A stretch of 64,000 nt of DNA. It comes from Arenicellales bacterium (GTDB lineage: Bacteria; Pseudomonadota; Gammaproteobacteria; Arenicellales; JAJDZL01). The stretch is taken from contig OX638343.1 in assembly GCA_951813075.1 (NCBI GenBank), positions 1,234,149 to 1,298,148 on the forward strand, in the 5' to 3' direction. The translations under genes were made by a program, and so were the position numbers. Below are positions 36,379-45,838 of this stretch, in pieces (the stretch's first letter is position 1; each line of letters begins with the position of its first letter). The notes beneath the pieces are model-generated. The model was not told the DNA's origin, made no database searches, and saw only the letters and a program-made list of their open reading frames with translations.

Positions 36379-38055
36379 CTACTTGGGTTCCTTCTCAAGC
36401 ACTGGTGCGATCGCAGAATCAGTTGGATGTTCGTGATCGTTGGCAACGAATTTCGAATAAGCTTCTGGCGTATCGATGTCTGTCACTACACCGGGATCGT
36501 CAAGCTCAATCTCAGTCACAAATTCTTCGTAATCACCAATGATGTGTTTCGCCCCGACATCGCCTCGAACTTCCATCATTTCCTGAATATAACGACGATC
36601 CCATAGAACCGGATTACCGCGTTTTCCATCAAATGTTGGTACGCAAATCTGGCGCTCAGCGACCAAGTTGAATGATTCAACCAGCGCGTCAATATGTTGA
36701 CTGCGGACAAACGGCATGTCTCCAAGACACACTAATACACCGGTAATTTCTTTCGGCAACACCGCAAGGGCTGTCCTGAGCGACGTACTAAGCCCCTTCG
36801 AATATTCAGGATTGTTGACGAAAGTGACTGAGGCTTGATCCAACTCTTTGCGAACCATTTCCTGTTCGTGTCCGGTTACAACAATTATTTGGGAGACTCT
36901 GGAACCTTCCAGATTGGCGACTACCTGTTGAATTACTGACCGATCCTCTAACGGAAGAAACAATTTGTTCTCCCTTCCCATTCGTCGTGATTGACCTGCT
37001 GCGAGAACAATTGCGGCAATTTTCTGTTCGGTGTCCTTGCTCTTTGTCGTTATAGCGGTGCGTCGCTCGGGGCGACGTGAAGGTTCGGTGAGAATACCAC
37101 CAACCCCCATCTGCTTGATTTCCTCAGCATCCACGTCGAGACCGGCAGCCAGTCTTTCAAATACAAAATCAAATCCATTTCGCTTCGGTGATCGCACACA
37201 TCCGGGTAGACCGAGGATACGCGTTCGGCCTGACTTTGCCAACAACAGGAGATTTCCGGGATCTACCGGCATACCGAAGTGCTCTATCTTTCCCCCCGAG
37301 TTTACAATCGCAGTCGGAATAACATCCCCACGGTCCTGAATTGCCGTCGCGCCCAATACGAGTATCAAATCCAGATTATTGGTCAGCAACTCCTGAATCA
37401 TGTCAGCAAGCCGATCCTCGTGATGATCGCAAATCTTCTCGATTTCAATACTCGAGCCTACGATTTCGGCTCTTTCACGAAGCATTTGGGCGCCTTTTTG
37501 AAGAAGTTTCTGATTGAACCAATCTGTACGGGTCTGGATTAATCCTAAAGATAATGGCTGAAATGGACTGACTCCGACAGCTGGCATGCCACTCGCTAGT
37601 ACAGATACGCATTGGTCAACCAAATTGCGACTGACGGCGAATGGCATGACTTTGACAGACGCCAGCAACTGACCAGAATAAACCTTGCTATAAGCGTCAA
37701 GTGTCGCTACCGTAACCGCCTCATCGACCGCATTGAGCGCGTCAACTCGTTCAGTACGTAGTCTCAATAGTCCCCGGTCTTTGGCATAAAGATTACAGCG
37801 ACCGGTAATTGCTTTTCTGATTTCCACTGCATAACCGGCCAGCACGCGTGCGACCGCTTCGGCAGCCGCGTCCTCTCCGACATCATTGTCCTCAAGTTTC
37901 GCCGCATAGACGCTCTCATACCCTTCATGAACCAGCACACTGACATCGTGTGAAGACAACTGCCGTCCCTTCTTCCACTTTTGGTTCAACACCATGATCG
38001 AATGAGCGAGAATTGCACCGTCGCACTCTTTTACAGGAATTCGACCAAATATCAT
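36379..38055 (-). CDS. MoeA-like molybdopterin-binding domain fused to MocA-type cytidylyltransferase
   Basis: The 558-residue protein joins two molybdenum cofactor domains. Residues about 1-330 contain the MoeA/MogA-type binding fold, with the NNLDLILVLGATAIQDRGDVIP segment. From about 345 onward a nucleotidyltransferase begins (IAAIVLAAGQSRRMGRENKL), with VLVCLGDMPFVRSQHI and KRGNPVLW, as in MocA, which makes molybdopterin cytosine dinucleotide. This is the cofactor form used by CoxL-type enzymes, and the gene ends the cox operon, overlapping the XdhC-like gene by four bases. The fusion is known in other bacteria. Confidence 0.87.
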   Translation of the reverse strand: MIFGRIPVKECDGAILAHSIMVLNQKWKKGRQLSSHDVSVLVHEGYESVYAAKLEDNDVGEDAAAEAVARVLAGYAVEIRKAITGRCNLYAKDRGLLRLRTERVDALNAVDEAVTVATLDAYSKVYSGQLLASVKVMPFAVSRNLVDQCVSVLASGMPAVGVSPFQPLSLGLIQTRTDWFNQKLLQKGAQMLRERAEIVGSSIEIEKICDHHEDRLADMIQELLTNNLDLILVLGATAIQDRGDVIPTAIVNSGGKIEHFGMPVDPGNLLLLAKSGRTRILGLPGCVRSPKRNGFDFVFERLAAGLDVDAEEIKQMGVGGILTEPSRRPERRTAITTKSKDTEQKIAAIVLAAGQSRRMGRENKLFLPLEDRSVIQQVVANLEGSRVSQIIVVTGHEQEMVRKELDQASVTFVNNPEYSKGLSTSLRTALAVLPKEITGVLVCLGDMPFVRSQHIDALVESFNLVAERQICVPTFDGKRGNPVLWDRRYIQEMMEVRGDVGAKHIIGDYEEFVTEIELDDPGVVTDIDTPEAYSKFVANDHEHPTDSAIAPVLEKEPK

Positions 38056-38741
38056 TGCAGGCTTCCCTGTCGCAACGTCTGTGTCAATTCGGCAATAACT
38101 GAGACCGCAATTTCTGCTGGCGACTGCGCGCCTATATCCAAGCCTATCGGCGCGTGAATCCGATTGATCTGATCAACTGTGATTCCCGCCTCGACTAGTC
38201 TGTCACATCGTTCACGATGGGTTCTTCTGCTGCCAAGCGCGCCGATATAGAATACGTCTGATTCGAGCGCTGCAATTAATGCCGGCTCATCGAGTTTCGG
38301 ATCGTGTGTCAGCGTCACAACCGCGGTTCTTGCGTCAAGCCCAAGATTCTTCAGTGCCTTATCCGGCCACTCATTACACAGATTCACCGCGGGAAATCTT
38401 GTTGTCGAGGCGAATGCCTGTCGCGGATCGATTAATGTGACGTCGTAACCACAAGACTGACCCATTTCGATCAGTGGTCTGGCGATGTGAACTGCGCCCA
38501 CGATCATCAATCTCAATGGGGAGTTGTAGACCTGAATGAATTGACGGCGGCCGTCAATTTCGACAACCTGACTGCGATCTCGCCGAAACGCATCGGTCAC
38601 TGCCAACTCCAACTGATTTCGATCAGTCAGAGCTTGGCGATAAATAAGAACCTGAGTGTTGTCATCAAGATTCGTAACCAATGCAACAGCCCGCTTGTCT
38701 GCATTGGCATCAATCAACTTGTGAAGAACCGACGTTTTCAC
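38052..38741 (-). CDS. XdhC/CoxF-family cofactor insertion protein (Rossmann part)
   Basis: The 229-residue product contains the C-terminal Rossmann domain of the XdhC family: LMIVGAVHIARPLIEMG, VTLIDPRQAFA, AVVTLTHDPKLDEPAL and YIGALGSRRTHRERCDRL. XdhC proteins sulfurate and deliver the molybdenum cofactor to hydroxylases. The conserved N-terminal XdhC_CoxI region is encoded separately 12 bases upstream, so the family's two parts are split into two genes here. Confidence 0.85.
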   Translation of the reverse strand: MKTSVLHKLIDANADKRAVALVTNLDDNTQVLIYRQALTDRNQLELAVTDAFRRDRSQVVEIDGRRQFIQVYNSPLRLMIVGAVHIARPLIEMGQSCGYDVTLIDPRQAFASTTRFPAVNLCNEWPDKALKNLGLDARTAVVTLTHDPKLDEPALIAALESDVFYIGALGSRRTHRERCDRLVEAGITVDQINRIHAPIGLDIGAQSPAEIAVSVIAELTQTLRQGSLQ

Positions 38742-38753
38742 AACAGCAAACGA

Positions 38754-39089
38754 TCATCCCACTGTCAACGGTTCGACGTACACCTGAATCTGACCACCAC
38801 AAGCGAGACCCACCTCCCATGCCTGATCATTACTGACACCGTACTCCAGAATTCTTGGTTCGCCTGAATTCATGACATCCATCGCCTCTTCAATCACCGC
38901 GGTCTCGACACAGCCTCCTGATACCGAACCTTCAAATAAGCGCTGATCGTTGACAACAAGTTGACTCCCTACCGGGCGCGGCGATGACCCCCAAGTTGAG
39001 ATCACAGTAGCGATCGCCACATTGTGATTATCCTTCAACCACTGTGCGGCAATTGAAAGTTCGTTTGAAATCTTCTGATCTTCATTCAT
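38754..39089 (-). CDS. XdhC_CoxI-domain protein (N-terminal half only)
   Basis: This 111-residue protein is the small XdhC_CoxI domain: VAIATVISTWGSSPRPVGSQ, then EGSVSGGCVETAVIEEA and a WEVGLACGGQIQVYVEP ending. It overlaps coxE by four bases and precedes the Rossmann half. The pair should act together in cofactor maturation of the CoxL-type enzyme. Confidence 0.87.
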   Translation of the reverse strand: MNEDQKISNELSIAAQWLKDNHNVAIATVISTWGSSPRPVGSQLVVNDQRLFEGSVSGGCVETAVIEEAMDVMNSGEPRILEYGVSNDQAWEVGLACGGQIQVYVEPLTVG

Positions 39090-40366
39090 GCGATTGCCTC
39101 AGCGGAATGTAGAGTATCCTTCTCAAACAACTTTTGGCGCCAATATGACCGATTCTGCTTCAGTTGGTTATTGGCGCTCCTGGATTCAGATCCCAAAACC
39201 TCGGCCAGGTCACTGAGACTGTCAAGGTTATGTACGGGTAGGAAAGCGTCGACATGCGGTAGCATCTTTCGGATTCCGCTAACTTTCGGCTCAAACTCAT
39301 CGTAGCGCAATAAAGGGTTCAGCCAGATCAGTTTTCTGCACGAGCGATGAAGCAGGCCAATTTGTGATTCAAGATCACCGCTCTCCGAACGATCCAACCC
39401 ATCGGTTACGAGCAGTACCACAGCGGAGTGAAGGGGCAACCGCCGAATCCAGTTGCAGTTGAAATCTTTGAGGCACTCACCGATTTTTGTTCCACCGTAC
39501 CAGTCGACAACGGAATCGGCAATTTCGTCCATCGCACAGTCAATATCCCGAATTCGCAATTGACGCGTGACGTTGGTCAGGCGCGTACCAAATACGAAAC
39601 AGGCGACTTCTCTGCGACTCAGTGTCAACACATGTGCGAAGTGCAGAATCATTCTCGAATATTCACTCATTGAGCCCGAAATGTCACATAACAGTACTAC
39701 CGGAATCTGCCTTTGTTTGCGTTTGCTCTTGATCAATGTGATCGTATCTGCGGCACCTCGCATACTGCTCTTGAGAGTTCTGCGCATATCCAGTTTCTTT
39801 CCGGATGCATCAACAAAGTAGCGCCTGGTAGGAATCCGGTCAAATGCCACGCGCATCTTGGCAATGGCTTTTTTTGCCTCAACCATCTCACTTCTCGACA
39901 TCGAATCAAAATCGGCAGCCTGCAATCTTTCCCGATCCGAGAATGTCAGTGATGCCCGAAATTCAAAATCTTCCTCGCTTTCTGAAATCATATCCTCGGA
40001 CACTGTACCCGGATACAGACTCTCCGTCAGTCTCCGGGCGAGTTCTTTTGACGATTTATCATTTTGCGGAACCCGGACTTCAGGAAGCAATGAGGAGATA
40101 GAGCGTTCGAATACCCGCGGGTTCTTCCAGAATACATGGAACGCCTGATCGAATATATGTCGCTGACGCGGATGGTTCACAAAAACTGCATGGAGTGCCC
40201 AATAGAAATCTTCTCGATTCGCGACTCCGACAAGTCGAACTGCCCGAACTGCATCCAGAATTCTTCCGGTACCAACCGGCAGACCGGATGAGCGCAGTAT
40301 TCGCCCGAAATGCACCAGATTGGCGACAAATTGTCCGTTGCCGACATCCGTCCGGGTGTCTTTCAT
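39086..40366 (-). CDS. coxE: CoxE-like VWA-domain protein
   Basis: The 426-residue protein carries a von Willebrand A domain with the MIDAS motif DISGSMS, a later threonine in YGGTKIGE and VLLVTDGLD. The N-terminal half is the CoxE-specific region. With the CoxD ATPase it forms a MoxR-VWA chaperone that helps assemble the [CuSMoO2]-type or related active site of CODH-like enzymes. The gene begins nine bases after coxD. Confidence 0.9.
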   Translation of the reverse strand: MKDTRTDVGNGQFVANLVHFGRILRSSGLPVGTGRILDAVRAVRLVGVANREDFYWALHAVFVNHPRQRHIFDQAFHVFWKNPRVFERSISSLLPEVRVPQNDKSSKELARRLTESLYPGTVSEDMISESEEDFEFRASLTFSDRERLQAADFDSMSRSEMVEAKKAIAKMRVAFDRIPTRRYFVDASGKKLDMRRTLKSSMRGAADTITLIKSKRKQRQIPVVLLCDISGSMSEYSRMILHFAHVLTLSRREVACFVFGTRLTNVTRQLRIRDIDCAMDEIADSVVDWYGGTKIGECLKDFNCNWIRRLPLHSAVVLLVTDGLDRSESGDLESQIGLLHRSCRKLIWLNPLLRYDEFEPKVSGIRKMLPHVDAFLPVHNLDSLSDLAEVLGSESRSANNQLKQNRSYWRQKLFEKDTLHSAEAIA

Positions 40367-40375
40367 GGTTCCACC

Positions 40376-41281
40376 CTAAGCGCCAGCCGCGAAATGAACC
40401 GTCTCCAATAAGCGAGTCGCCTGGTGTCCGCGAATCTTCTCGACATCTTCCTGATACTTCAACAGCACCCCAAGCGTATCGTCGACTACGGCAGGTTTCA
40501 AGTCAATCACATCAATCTGAACCAAAGCGTGTGCCCAGTCGATTGTTTCAGCAACACCCGGAACTTTGTACAAATCCTCATCGCGCAATTTTTGCACAAA
40601 CCCCACGATCTGATGAGCAAGTTCGGAACCTGCCTGCGGCGCTTTGACGGCCAGAATTGCCAGTTCCCGCTCGGAATCGGGATAGTCAACCCAATGATAG
40701 AAGCATCGCCTCTTAAGCGCATCATGGATTTCGCGGGTGCGGTTCGACGTGATGATAACGACTGGCGGTTCATCTGCTTTAACAGTTCCAATTTCCGGTA
40801 TAGTCACCTGAAACTCTGAAAGCAGTTCAAGAAGATACGCCTCGAATGGTTCATCGGCTCGATCAATCTCGTCAATCAGCAGTACCGGAGCTATGCCATC
40901 GCGGCTGTTGAGCGCTTGAAGGAGCGGACGCTCAATTAAAAATTTTTCCGAAAAGATATCCCTTGCAATTTCGTCACGGTCGTGAACACCCTGAGCTTCT
41001 GCCAGCCGAATTTCGATCATCTGTCTCGAATAATCCCATTCGTATACAGCAGACGATACATCCAATCCTTCGTAGCACTGCAATCGGATCAAAGGGCGGT
41101 TCATTGCATCGGCAAGCACCTTGGCAACCTCGGTTTTACCCACACCTGCCTCTCCCTCAAGTAACAGCGGGCGCTTCAGGTTGAGCGAAAGGAATACAGA
41201 CGTCGCCAAACTCCGTTCAGCAATGTAGCTGCTGGTTGAGAGCAGTTCGACGGTAGAGGGGATATCAGCAGGAATTTTCAT
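40376..41281 (-). CDS. coxD: CoxD-like MoxR AAA+ ATPase
   Basis: The 301-residue MoxR ATPase shows Walker A LLLEGEAGVGKTEVAK, then LQCYEGLDVSSAVYEWDYSR, Walker B PVLLIDEIDRADEPFEA and sensor ITSNRTREIHDALKRRC. In cox clusters CoxD acts with CoxE during active-site maturation. It is separated from coxM by 90 bases that contain a strong hairpin, so its expression may be set below that of the structural genes. Confidence 0.92.
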   Translation of the reverse strand: MKIPADIPSTVELLSTSSYIAERSLATSVFLSLNLKRPLLLEGEAGVGKTEVAKVLADAMNRPLIRLQCYEGLDVSSAVYEWDYSRQMIEIRLAEAQGVHDRDEIARDIFSEKFLIERPLLQALNSRDGIAPVLLIDEIDRADEPFEAYLLELLSEFQVTIPEIGTVKADEPPVVIITSNRTREIHDALKRRCFYHWVDYPDSERELAILAVKAPQAGSELAHQIVGFVQKLRDEDLYKVPGVAETIDWAHALVQIDVIDLKPAVVDDTLGVLLKYQEDVEKIRGHQATRLLETVHFAAGA

Positions 41282-41321
41282 TGTGGAATGAAAGTGATAG
41301 ACGGCAAACGTTTATGCAATT

Positions 41322-41354
41322 CGGGCGCTTGATCTGAAGATGACCAAGCGCCCG
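41322..41354 (-). promoter_or_regulatory. Intra-operon hairpin between coxM and coxD
   Basis: CGGGCGCTTG (41322-41331) and its exact complement (41345-41354) form a 10-bp GC-rich stem with a 13-base loop, 18 bases beyond the coxM stop. On the coding (minus) strand no T-run follows, so a partial attenuator or mRNA-processing/stability element is more likely than a full terminator. Confidence 0.65.
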
Positions 41355-41371
41355 TTTTCTGATAGTTCAAA

Positions 41372-42175
41372 TCAGCCGTTCGCCTTGTCCACCGCGCGTT
41401 TTGTCATCACCGTGATCAAATGGGCACGATACTCCGCACTGGCATGAATATCCTCGTTCAAACCCTCGTCCGAAACCTGAATATCCGCCACACTTGAAGC
41501 AGAGAAACCCTGATTCAGTACCGCCTCTATTTCACGGGCTCTGAAAACACTTGCACCAGCCCCCGTTACAGCCACTCTGACACCGTCCGATCCCCGTGCG
41601 ACAAACACACCGACGATCGCATAGCGCGACGCTGGGTTCGGAAACTTGCAATATGCAGCTGAGTGGGGAACCGGAAACGATACCGAAGTAACAATCTCAC
41701 CATCACCCAGCGCAGTCTCAAACATTCCAGTAAAGAAGTTATCGGCTGAGATGGAGCGACTTGTCGTGTTCACGGTCGCATTCAACCCGACCAACGCTGC
41801 CGGATAGTCAGCAGCTGGATCGTTGTTGGAGATAGACCCGCCGATAGTTCCCTTGTTGCGAACCTGTGGATCACCGATCCCGCCAGCCAGATCAGCCAGC
41901 GCTGGAATCGCATTTTGCACTTCCGATGAAGCGGCGACCTCCGAGTGGGTTGTCATCGCACCAATTGTCACGACACCATCTGCCGACGAAATTCCCTTGA
42001 GCTCCTCGATCCCGGCAAGATCGACAAGATCGCTGGCAGACGCAAGACGTTGTTTCAGCGTCGGCAATAGTGTATGACCGCCGGCGAGCACATGCCCGTC
42101 GTCGGAATTTCTCAGCATTTGCGTCGCTTCATCTAGACTCGACGGACGCTTGTAATCAAATGAATACATGATCAA
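41372..42175 (-). CDS. coxM: CoxM-like FAD-binding subunit of a molybdenum hydroxylase
   Basis: The 267-residue flavoprotein shows the FAD motifs VLAGGHTLLPTLKQRL near residue 30 and TIGGSISNNDPAADYPAAL near residue 110, typical of CoxM/CutM subunits. It passes electrons from the iron-sulfur subunit to the quinone or another acceptor. It follows coxL by eight bases and is the last gene before the hairpin. Confidence 0.92.
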   Translation of the reverse strand: MIMYSFDYKRPSSLDEATQMLRNSDDGHVLAGGHTLLPTLKQRLASASDLVDLAGIEELKGISSADGVVTIGAMTTHSEVAASSEVQNAIPALADLAGGIGDPQVRNKGTIGGSISNNDPAADYPAALVGLNATVNTTSRSISADNFFTGMFETALGDGEIVTSVSFPVPHSAAYCKFPNPASRYAIVGVFVARGSDGVRVAVTGAGASVFRAREIEAVLNQGFSASSVADIQVSDEGLNEDIHASAEYRAHLITVMTKRAVDKANG

Positions 42176-42183
42176 ACCTCCTT

Positions 42184-44547
42184 TTAGGATGCCTGCGCAT
42201 CGCGAATCGCCTGCCAGACCCTATGCGGGGTTGCAGGCATGTCAAGATTGGTTACACCGACTTCCGACAGTGCGTTCAAAACGGCGTTGATGACCGCTGG
42301 CGGCGCACCGATTGCACCAGCTTCACCACAGCCTTTCACGCCCAATGGATTGTGCGTGCACTCGGTTACTGTCGTGTCCACACTAAAAGATGGCACATCC
42401 GTCGCACGCGGCATGGTGTAGTCCATGTATGAACCTGACAGCAATTGACCGGTATCGTCATAGTTGCAGCCTTCCAGCAATGCCTGACCGATACCCTGTA
42501 CCAGTCCTCCATGCACTTGTCCCTCGACGATCATCGGATTGATCACCACGCCGAAGTCATCGGTTGCGTGGAAACTTGCAATTTCCACCGTTCCGGTATC
42601 CGGGTCAACTTCAACCTCGCAAACATAAGTACCCGCCGGAAACGTGAAGTTCTTCGGATCATAGAATGCTGTTTCCTCCAATCCAGGTTCAAGTTCCTCA
42701 AGCGGATAGTGATGGGGAACATACGCTGCCAAGGCAATTTCGCCGAATGCCTTGGCCTTGTCGGTTCCAGGTACAACGAACTGACCGTTCTCAAACTCGA
42801 TGTCCGATTCGGAAGTCTCCAGCAGATGTGCAGCAATTTTCTTGCCTTTCGCAACAACTTTGTCGATTGCGTTGACTATGGCAGTTCCCCCGACAGCGAT
42901 TGATCGCGAACCATAAGTTCCCATGCCAAATGGAACCCTGTCAGTATCTCCGTGGACGATGTCGATACTATCGAAATCTATCCCGAGTTTCTCCGATACA
43001 ACCTGTGCAAAAGTTGTCTCATGGCCCTGCCCGTGTGAGTGAGAACCCGTCATCACACTGACCGAACCTGTCGGGTTGACTCGAACTGTTGCGGCTTCAT
43101 AGAGCCCGGCCCGGGCACCCAGCGAACCTACAACATTGGACGGCGCAATTCCACAAGCCTCGATATAGGACGAAATTCCAATACCGCGCAATTTACCGGC
43201 TTCCTTTGACGCCGCCTTACGGTTGCCAAATCCGGCATAGTCAGAGTTCTCAAGTGCTTTGTCCAGACTGGCTTCATAGTTGCCTGTGTCATAGATGAGC
43301 GCCACCGGCGTCTGATACGGAAACTCACTTGGTTGAATAAAGTTACGCCGCCTGATATCCGTAGCGTCCATACCCATATCATCAGCAGCAACCTGAACAA
43401 TTCGCTCCAGCAGATAAGTCGCTTCCGGACGCCCGGCACCGCGATAGGCGTCAACCGGTACCGTATTGGTAAAAACCGCTTTCACCTCGCAGTAGATGAC
43501 TGGAGTCGAATACTGACCAGCAAGCAATGTGCCGTGGAGATATGTCGGTACGCAAGGTGCAAACGTAGATAGATAGGCACCCATATTTGCAAGCGTACTT
43601 GCACGCAGTGCAAGAAATTTTCCATCTGCGTCCATCGCCAACTCTACTGTCGTGACATGATCCCGTCCATGCGCATCGGATTGAAACGATTCGCTTCGAT
43701 CTGCTGTCCACTTAACCGGGCGGTTTATCTGACCAGCCGCCCAAGTAACAATAATTTCCTCCGCGTAATGGAAAATCTTCGATCCAAATCCACCACCGAC
43801 ATCAGGAGCATGAATCCGCAACTTGTGTTCCGGGAGCCCCAGTACGAAAGCACCCATCAGCAAACGGATCACATGTGGGTTCTGACTCGTGGTATGCAAG
43901 GTGAACTGACCAGTCGCCTGATCATAATCACCGATTGCACATCTTGGTTCGATCGCATTCGGGATCAAGCGATTGTTTACCAGATCCAGTCTAGACACAT
44001 GGTGAGCATTGGAAAATGCTTCGTCAACTGCATCCTTGTCACCCAATCCCCAGTCATAACAGACATTTGTTCCGACATCATCGTGAACGCTCGTCGCTCC
44101 ATCGGTTACCGCAGCCTGCATGTCAACCACTGCATCAAGCACATCATAATCGACAAAGATGCTCTCAGCCGCATCTCTCGCCTGAGTGCGAGACTCTGCC
44201 AGCACGACAGCAACCGGATCACCTACATGACGAACCTTGCCCTCCGCCAGCACTGGATGTTTCGGTTCCGCCATTGCAGAACCATCCTTGCTGTGGACCT
44301 GCCATCCGCAGGGAATGCCTCCAACTTCGGCCATATCCTCCGATGTGAAAACAGCAACCACACCCTCGCCTGCTCTTGCCGCGGATGTATCGATTGACCG
44401 AACCGCCGCGTGCGCATGAGGAGAGCGCAGGATGTATGCGTGAACCTGATCAACCAGGTTCATGTCGTCTGTATACTTGCCTGCCCCCTGAACGAAACGC
44501 AGGTCTTCTTTTCGGCGTACAGAGGCGCCAATTCCAGTGTCACTCAT
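42184..44547 (-). CDS. coxL: CoxL-like molybdopterin large subunit, form II
   Basis: The 787-residue protein is a xanthine oxidase-family catalytic subunit: VGGGFGSK near residue 250, [28 protein letters not shown] and the C-terminal [20 protein letters not shown] with the catalytic Glu. The active-site loop reads AYRGAGR (residues 367-373; 43429-43449), which defines form II (OMP) enzymes. True CO dehydrogenases of form I have AYxCSFR. CO oxidation by form II is doubtful, and other aldehydes or N-heterocycles are possible substrates. The complete coxDEG set nevertheless accompanies it. Confidence 0.92.
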   Translation of the reverse strand: MSDTGIGASVRRKEDLRFVQGAGKYTDDMNLVDQVHAYILRSPHAHAAVRSIDTSAARAGEGVVAVFTSEDMAEVGGIPCGWQVHSKDGSAMAEPKHPVLAEGKVRHVGDPVAVVLAESRTQARDAAESIFVDYDVLDAVVDMQAAVTDGATSVHDDVGTNVCYDWGLGDKDAVDEAFSNAHHVSRLDLVNNRLIPNAIEPRCAIGDYDQATGQFTLHTTSQNPHVIRLLMGAFVLGLPEHKLRIHAPDVGGGFGSKIFHYAEEIIVTWAAGQINRPVKWTADRSESFQSDAHGRDHVTTVELAMDADGKFLALRASTLANMGAYLSTFAPCVPTYLHGTLLAGQYSTPVIYCEVKAVFTNTVPVDAYRGAGRPEATYLLERIVQVAADDMGMDATDIRRRNFIQPSEFPYQTPVALIYDTGNYEASLDKALENSDYAGFGNRKAASKEAGKLRGIGISSYIEACGIAPSNVVGSLGARAGLYEAATVRVNPTGSVSVMTGSHSHGQGHETTFAQVVSEKLGIDFDSIDIVHGDTDRVPFGMGTYGSRSIAVGGTAIVNAIDKVVAKGKKIAAHLLETSESDIEFENGQFVVPGTDKAKAFGEIALAAYVPHHYPLEELEPGLEETAFYDPKNFTFPAGTYVCEVEVDPDTGTVEIASFHATDDFGVVINPMIVEGQVHGGLVQGIGQALLEGCNYDDTGQLLSGSYMDYTMPRATDVPSFSVDTTVTECTHNPLGVKGCGEAGAIGAPPAVINAVLNALSEVGVTNLDMPATPHRVWQAIRDAQAS

Positions 44548-44549
44548 CT

Positions 44550-45023
44550 CTACACCTCGCTCATGGCCTCAGCACCGGCCTGAATGGATTTGACAATGTT
44601 GTGATAACCGGTGCAACGACAAAGATTGCCCTCCAGCCATTCCCGAATCTCCCGTTCTGAGGGGTTCGAGTTCACATTCACCAGATCAAGTGCGCTCATA
44701 ATCATGCCTGGTGTGCAGAATCCACACTGCAGACCGTGATTTTGGCGAAACGCCTCCTGCATCGGATGAAGTTGTCCGTCAATTGCCAGACTCTCGATGG
44801 TCGCGACTTCCGCACCGTCAGCCTGCGCTGCCAGCATGGTACAGCTTTTGACAGATTTGCCATTGACATGTACAACACAGGCGCCACACTGACTGGTGTC
44901 GCAACCGACATGCGTCCCGGTCAATCGTTGATCAACCCGCAGAAAGTCTACCAGCAATGTCCGCGGATCAACCTCAGCTGATACGCTCTTGCCATTGACA
45001 ATCATTGATACAGTTACACTCAT
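44550..45023 (-). CDS. coxS: CoxS-like [2Fe-2S] subunit
   Basis: The 157-residue protein has the plant-type ferredoxin cluster in [19 protein letters not shown], a fourth cysteine in SCTML, and the C-terminal cluster in [13 protein letters not shown] and CRCTGY. The ATG at 45023 was chosen because GAGGAG stands eight bases before it; the longer frame to 45146 lacks homology. It transfers electrons between the molybdenum site and the flavin subunit. A promoter-like sequence lies about 190 bases upstream. Confidence 0.95.
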   Translation of the reverse strand: MSVTVSMIVNGKSVSAEVDPRTLLVDFLRVDQRLTGTHVGCDTSQCGACVVHVNGKSVKSCTMLAAQADGAEVATIESLAIDGQLHPMQEAFRQNHGLQCGFCTPGMIMSALDLVNVNSNPSEREIREWLEGNLCRCTGYHNIVKSIQAGAEAMSEV

Positions 45024-45208
45024 AGAATTTCTCCTCTCGCTTATTGGCTGATCATCGAATATCGAATGTATTATTGTTGTGATATATCCAGATTTTGTCT
45101 GATCGGCACTTCGTAAATATTTCACATGTCCGGATTCGGTCGACAACCCACTTCGGAAATTTGCAGGCTGACCAACGATGCGAATCAGGATACTTTCCGC
45201 TGAATTTC

Positions 45209-45237
45209 AATATACTCGTTTGATGCGTGATTGTCGA
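45209..45237 (-). promoter_or_regulatory. Sigma70-like promoter of coxSLM
   Basis: On the minus strand TCGACA (45232-45237) and TATATT (45209-45214) are separated by exactly 17 bases; each differs from consensus by one base. It lies between the coxG stop and coxS and would give an untranslated leader of about 180 bases. This is a sequence prediction only. Confidence 0.55.
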
Positions 45238-45278
45238 GTACCGCAGATGTACGGGATACCGCGATTCCGAGCTTGATT

Positions 45279-45719
45279 TCACTCACTCATACCGGCAACA
45301 AATGCGTCAAAAAACTCGTCGACTAGTTTACTCGACATACTACCCATCAATCTGGATCCGATCTGGGCAAATTTCCCGCCTGTCTTGACTTGGGCATCAT
45401 AGAAAATCTCACACCCCTGCTCGACGTCCTCAAGCCTGATGTCGGCCTGCGAACTGGCAAATCCAAGAATACCCGCTTTGGCCGAACCCTCAATCCGATA
45501 GCCTTCTTGCTCGACTGCGTCGGAAATCGTCATCCGGGTATTAAATTTGGCTTTGATCGCACCAAATTTGAGATTGATGACACCCTCAAGCTCATTGTCG
45601 GAGACCCACTGAAGTGATTCACATCCGGGTAGTGACTCTCGAATCAGGTCTACGTCGTATAAAGACTGCCACACCTTGGCGCGTTCTACGGGCAACACCC
45701 GGCTTCCTGAAATGTCCAT
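45279..45719 (-). CDS. coxG: CoxG-like SRPBCC membrane-recruitment protein
   Basis: The 146-residue protein is a CoxG/SRPBCC domain: LPVERAKVWQSLYDVDLIRESLPGCESL-type start, then GVINLKFGAIKAKFNTRM and the typical C-terminal KLVDEFFDAFVAG. CoxG is known to anchor CODH or deliver quinone-related electron transfer at the membrane. It is the first gene of the cluster, with 255 bases before coxS. It lacks the C-terminal membrane extension found in longer CoxG proteins. Confidence 0.88.
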   Translation of the reverse strand: MDISGSRVLPVERAKVWQSLYDVDLIRESLPGCESLQWVSDNELEGVINLKFGAIKAKFNTRMTISDAVEQEGYRIEGSAKAGILGFASSQADIRLEDVEQGCEIFYDAQVKTGGKFAQIGSRLMGSMSSKLVDEFFDAFVAGMSE

Positions 45720-45838
45720 ATCCTATTCCAAAATTCAGACTCTTGATTGACGCGATCAAGCGCCAGACTTGTCATCAAGCCGATACAATCGGCAACTCGA
45801 ATATAAAATATCCATGGTACTAGCGAATCTTCGATGTC

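Noticed and set aside
42184-45023. Form I carbon monoxide dehydrogenase
   Set aside because: The large subunit has AYRGAGR rather than AYxCSFR, so it is assigned to form II.
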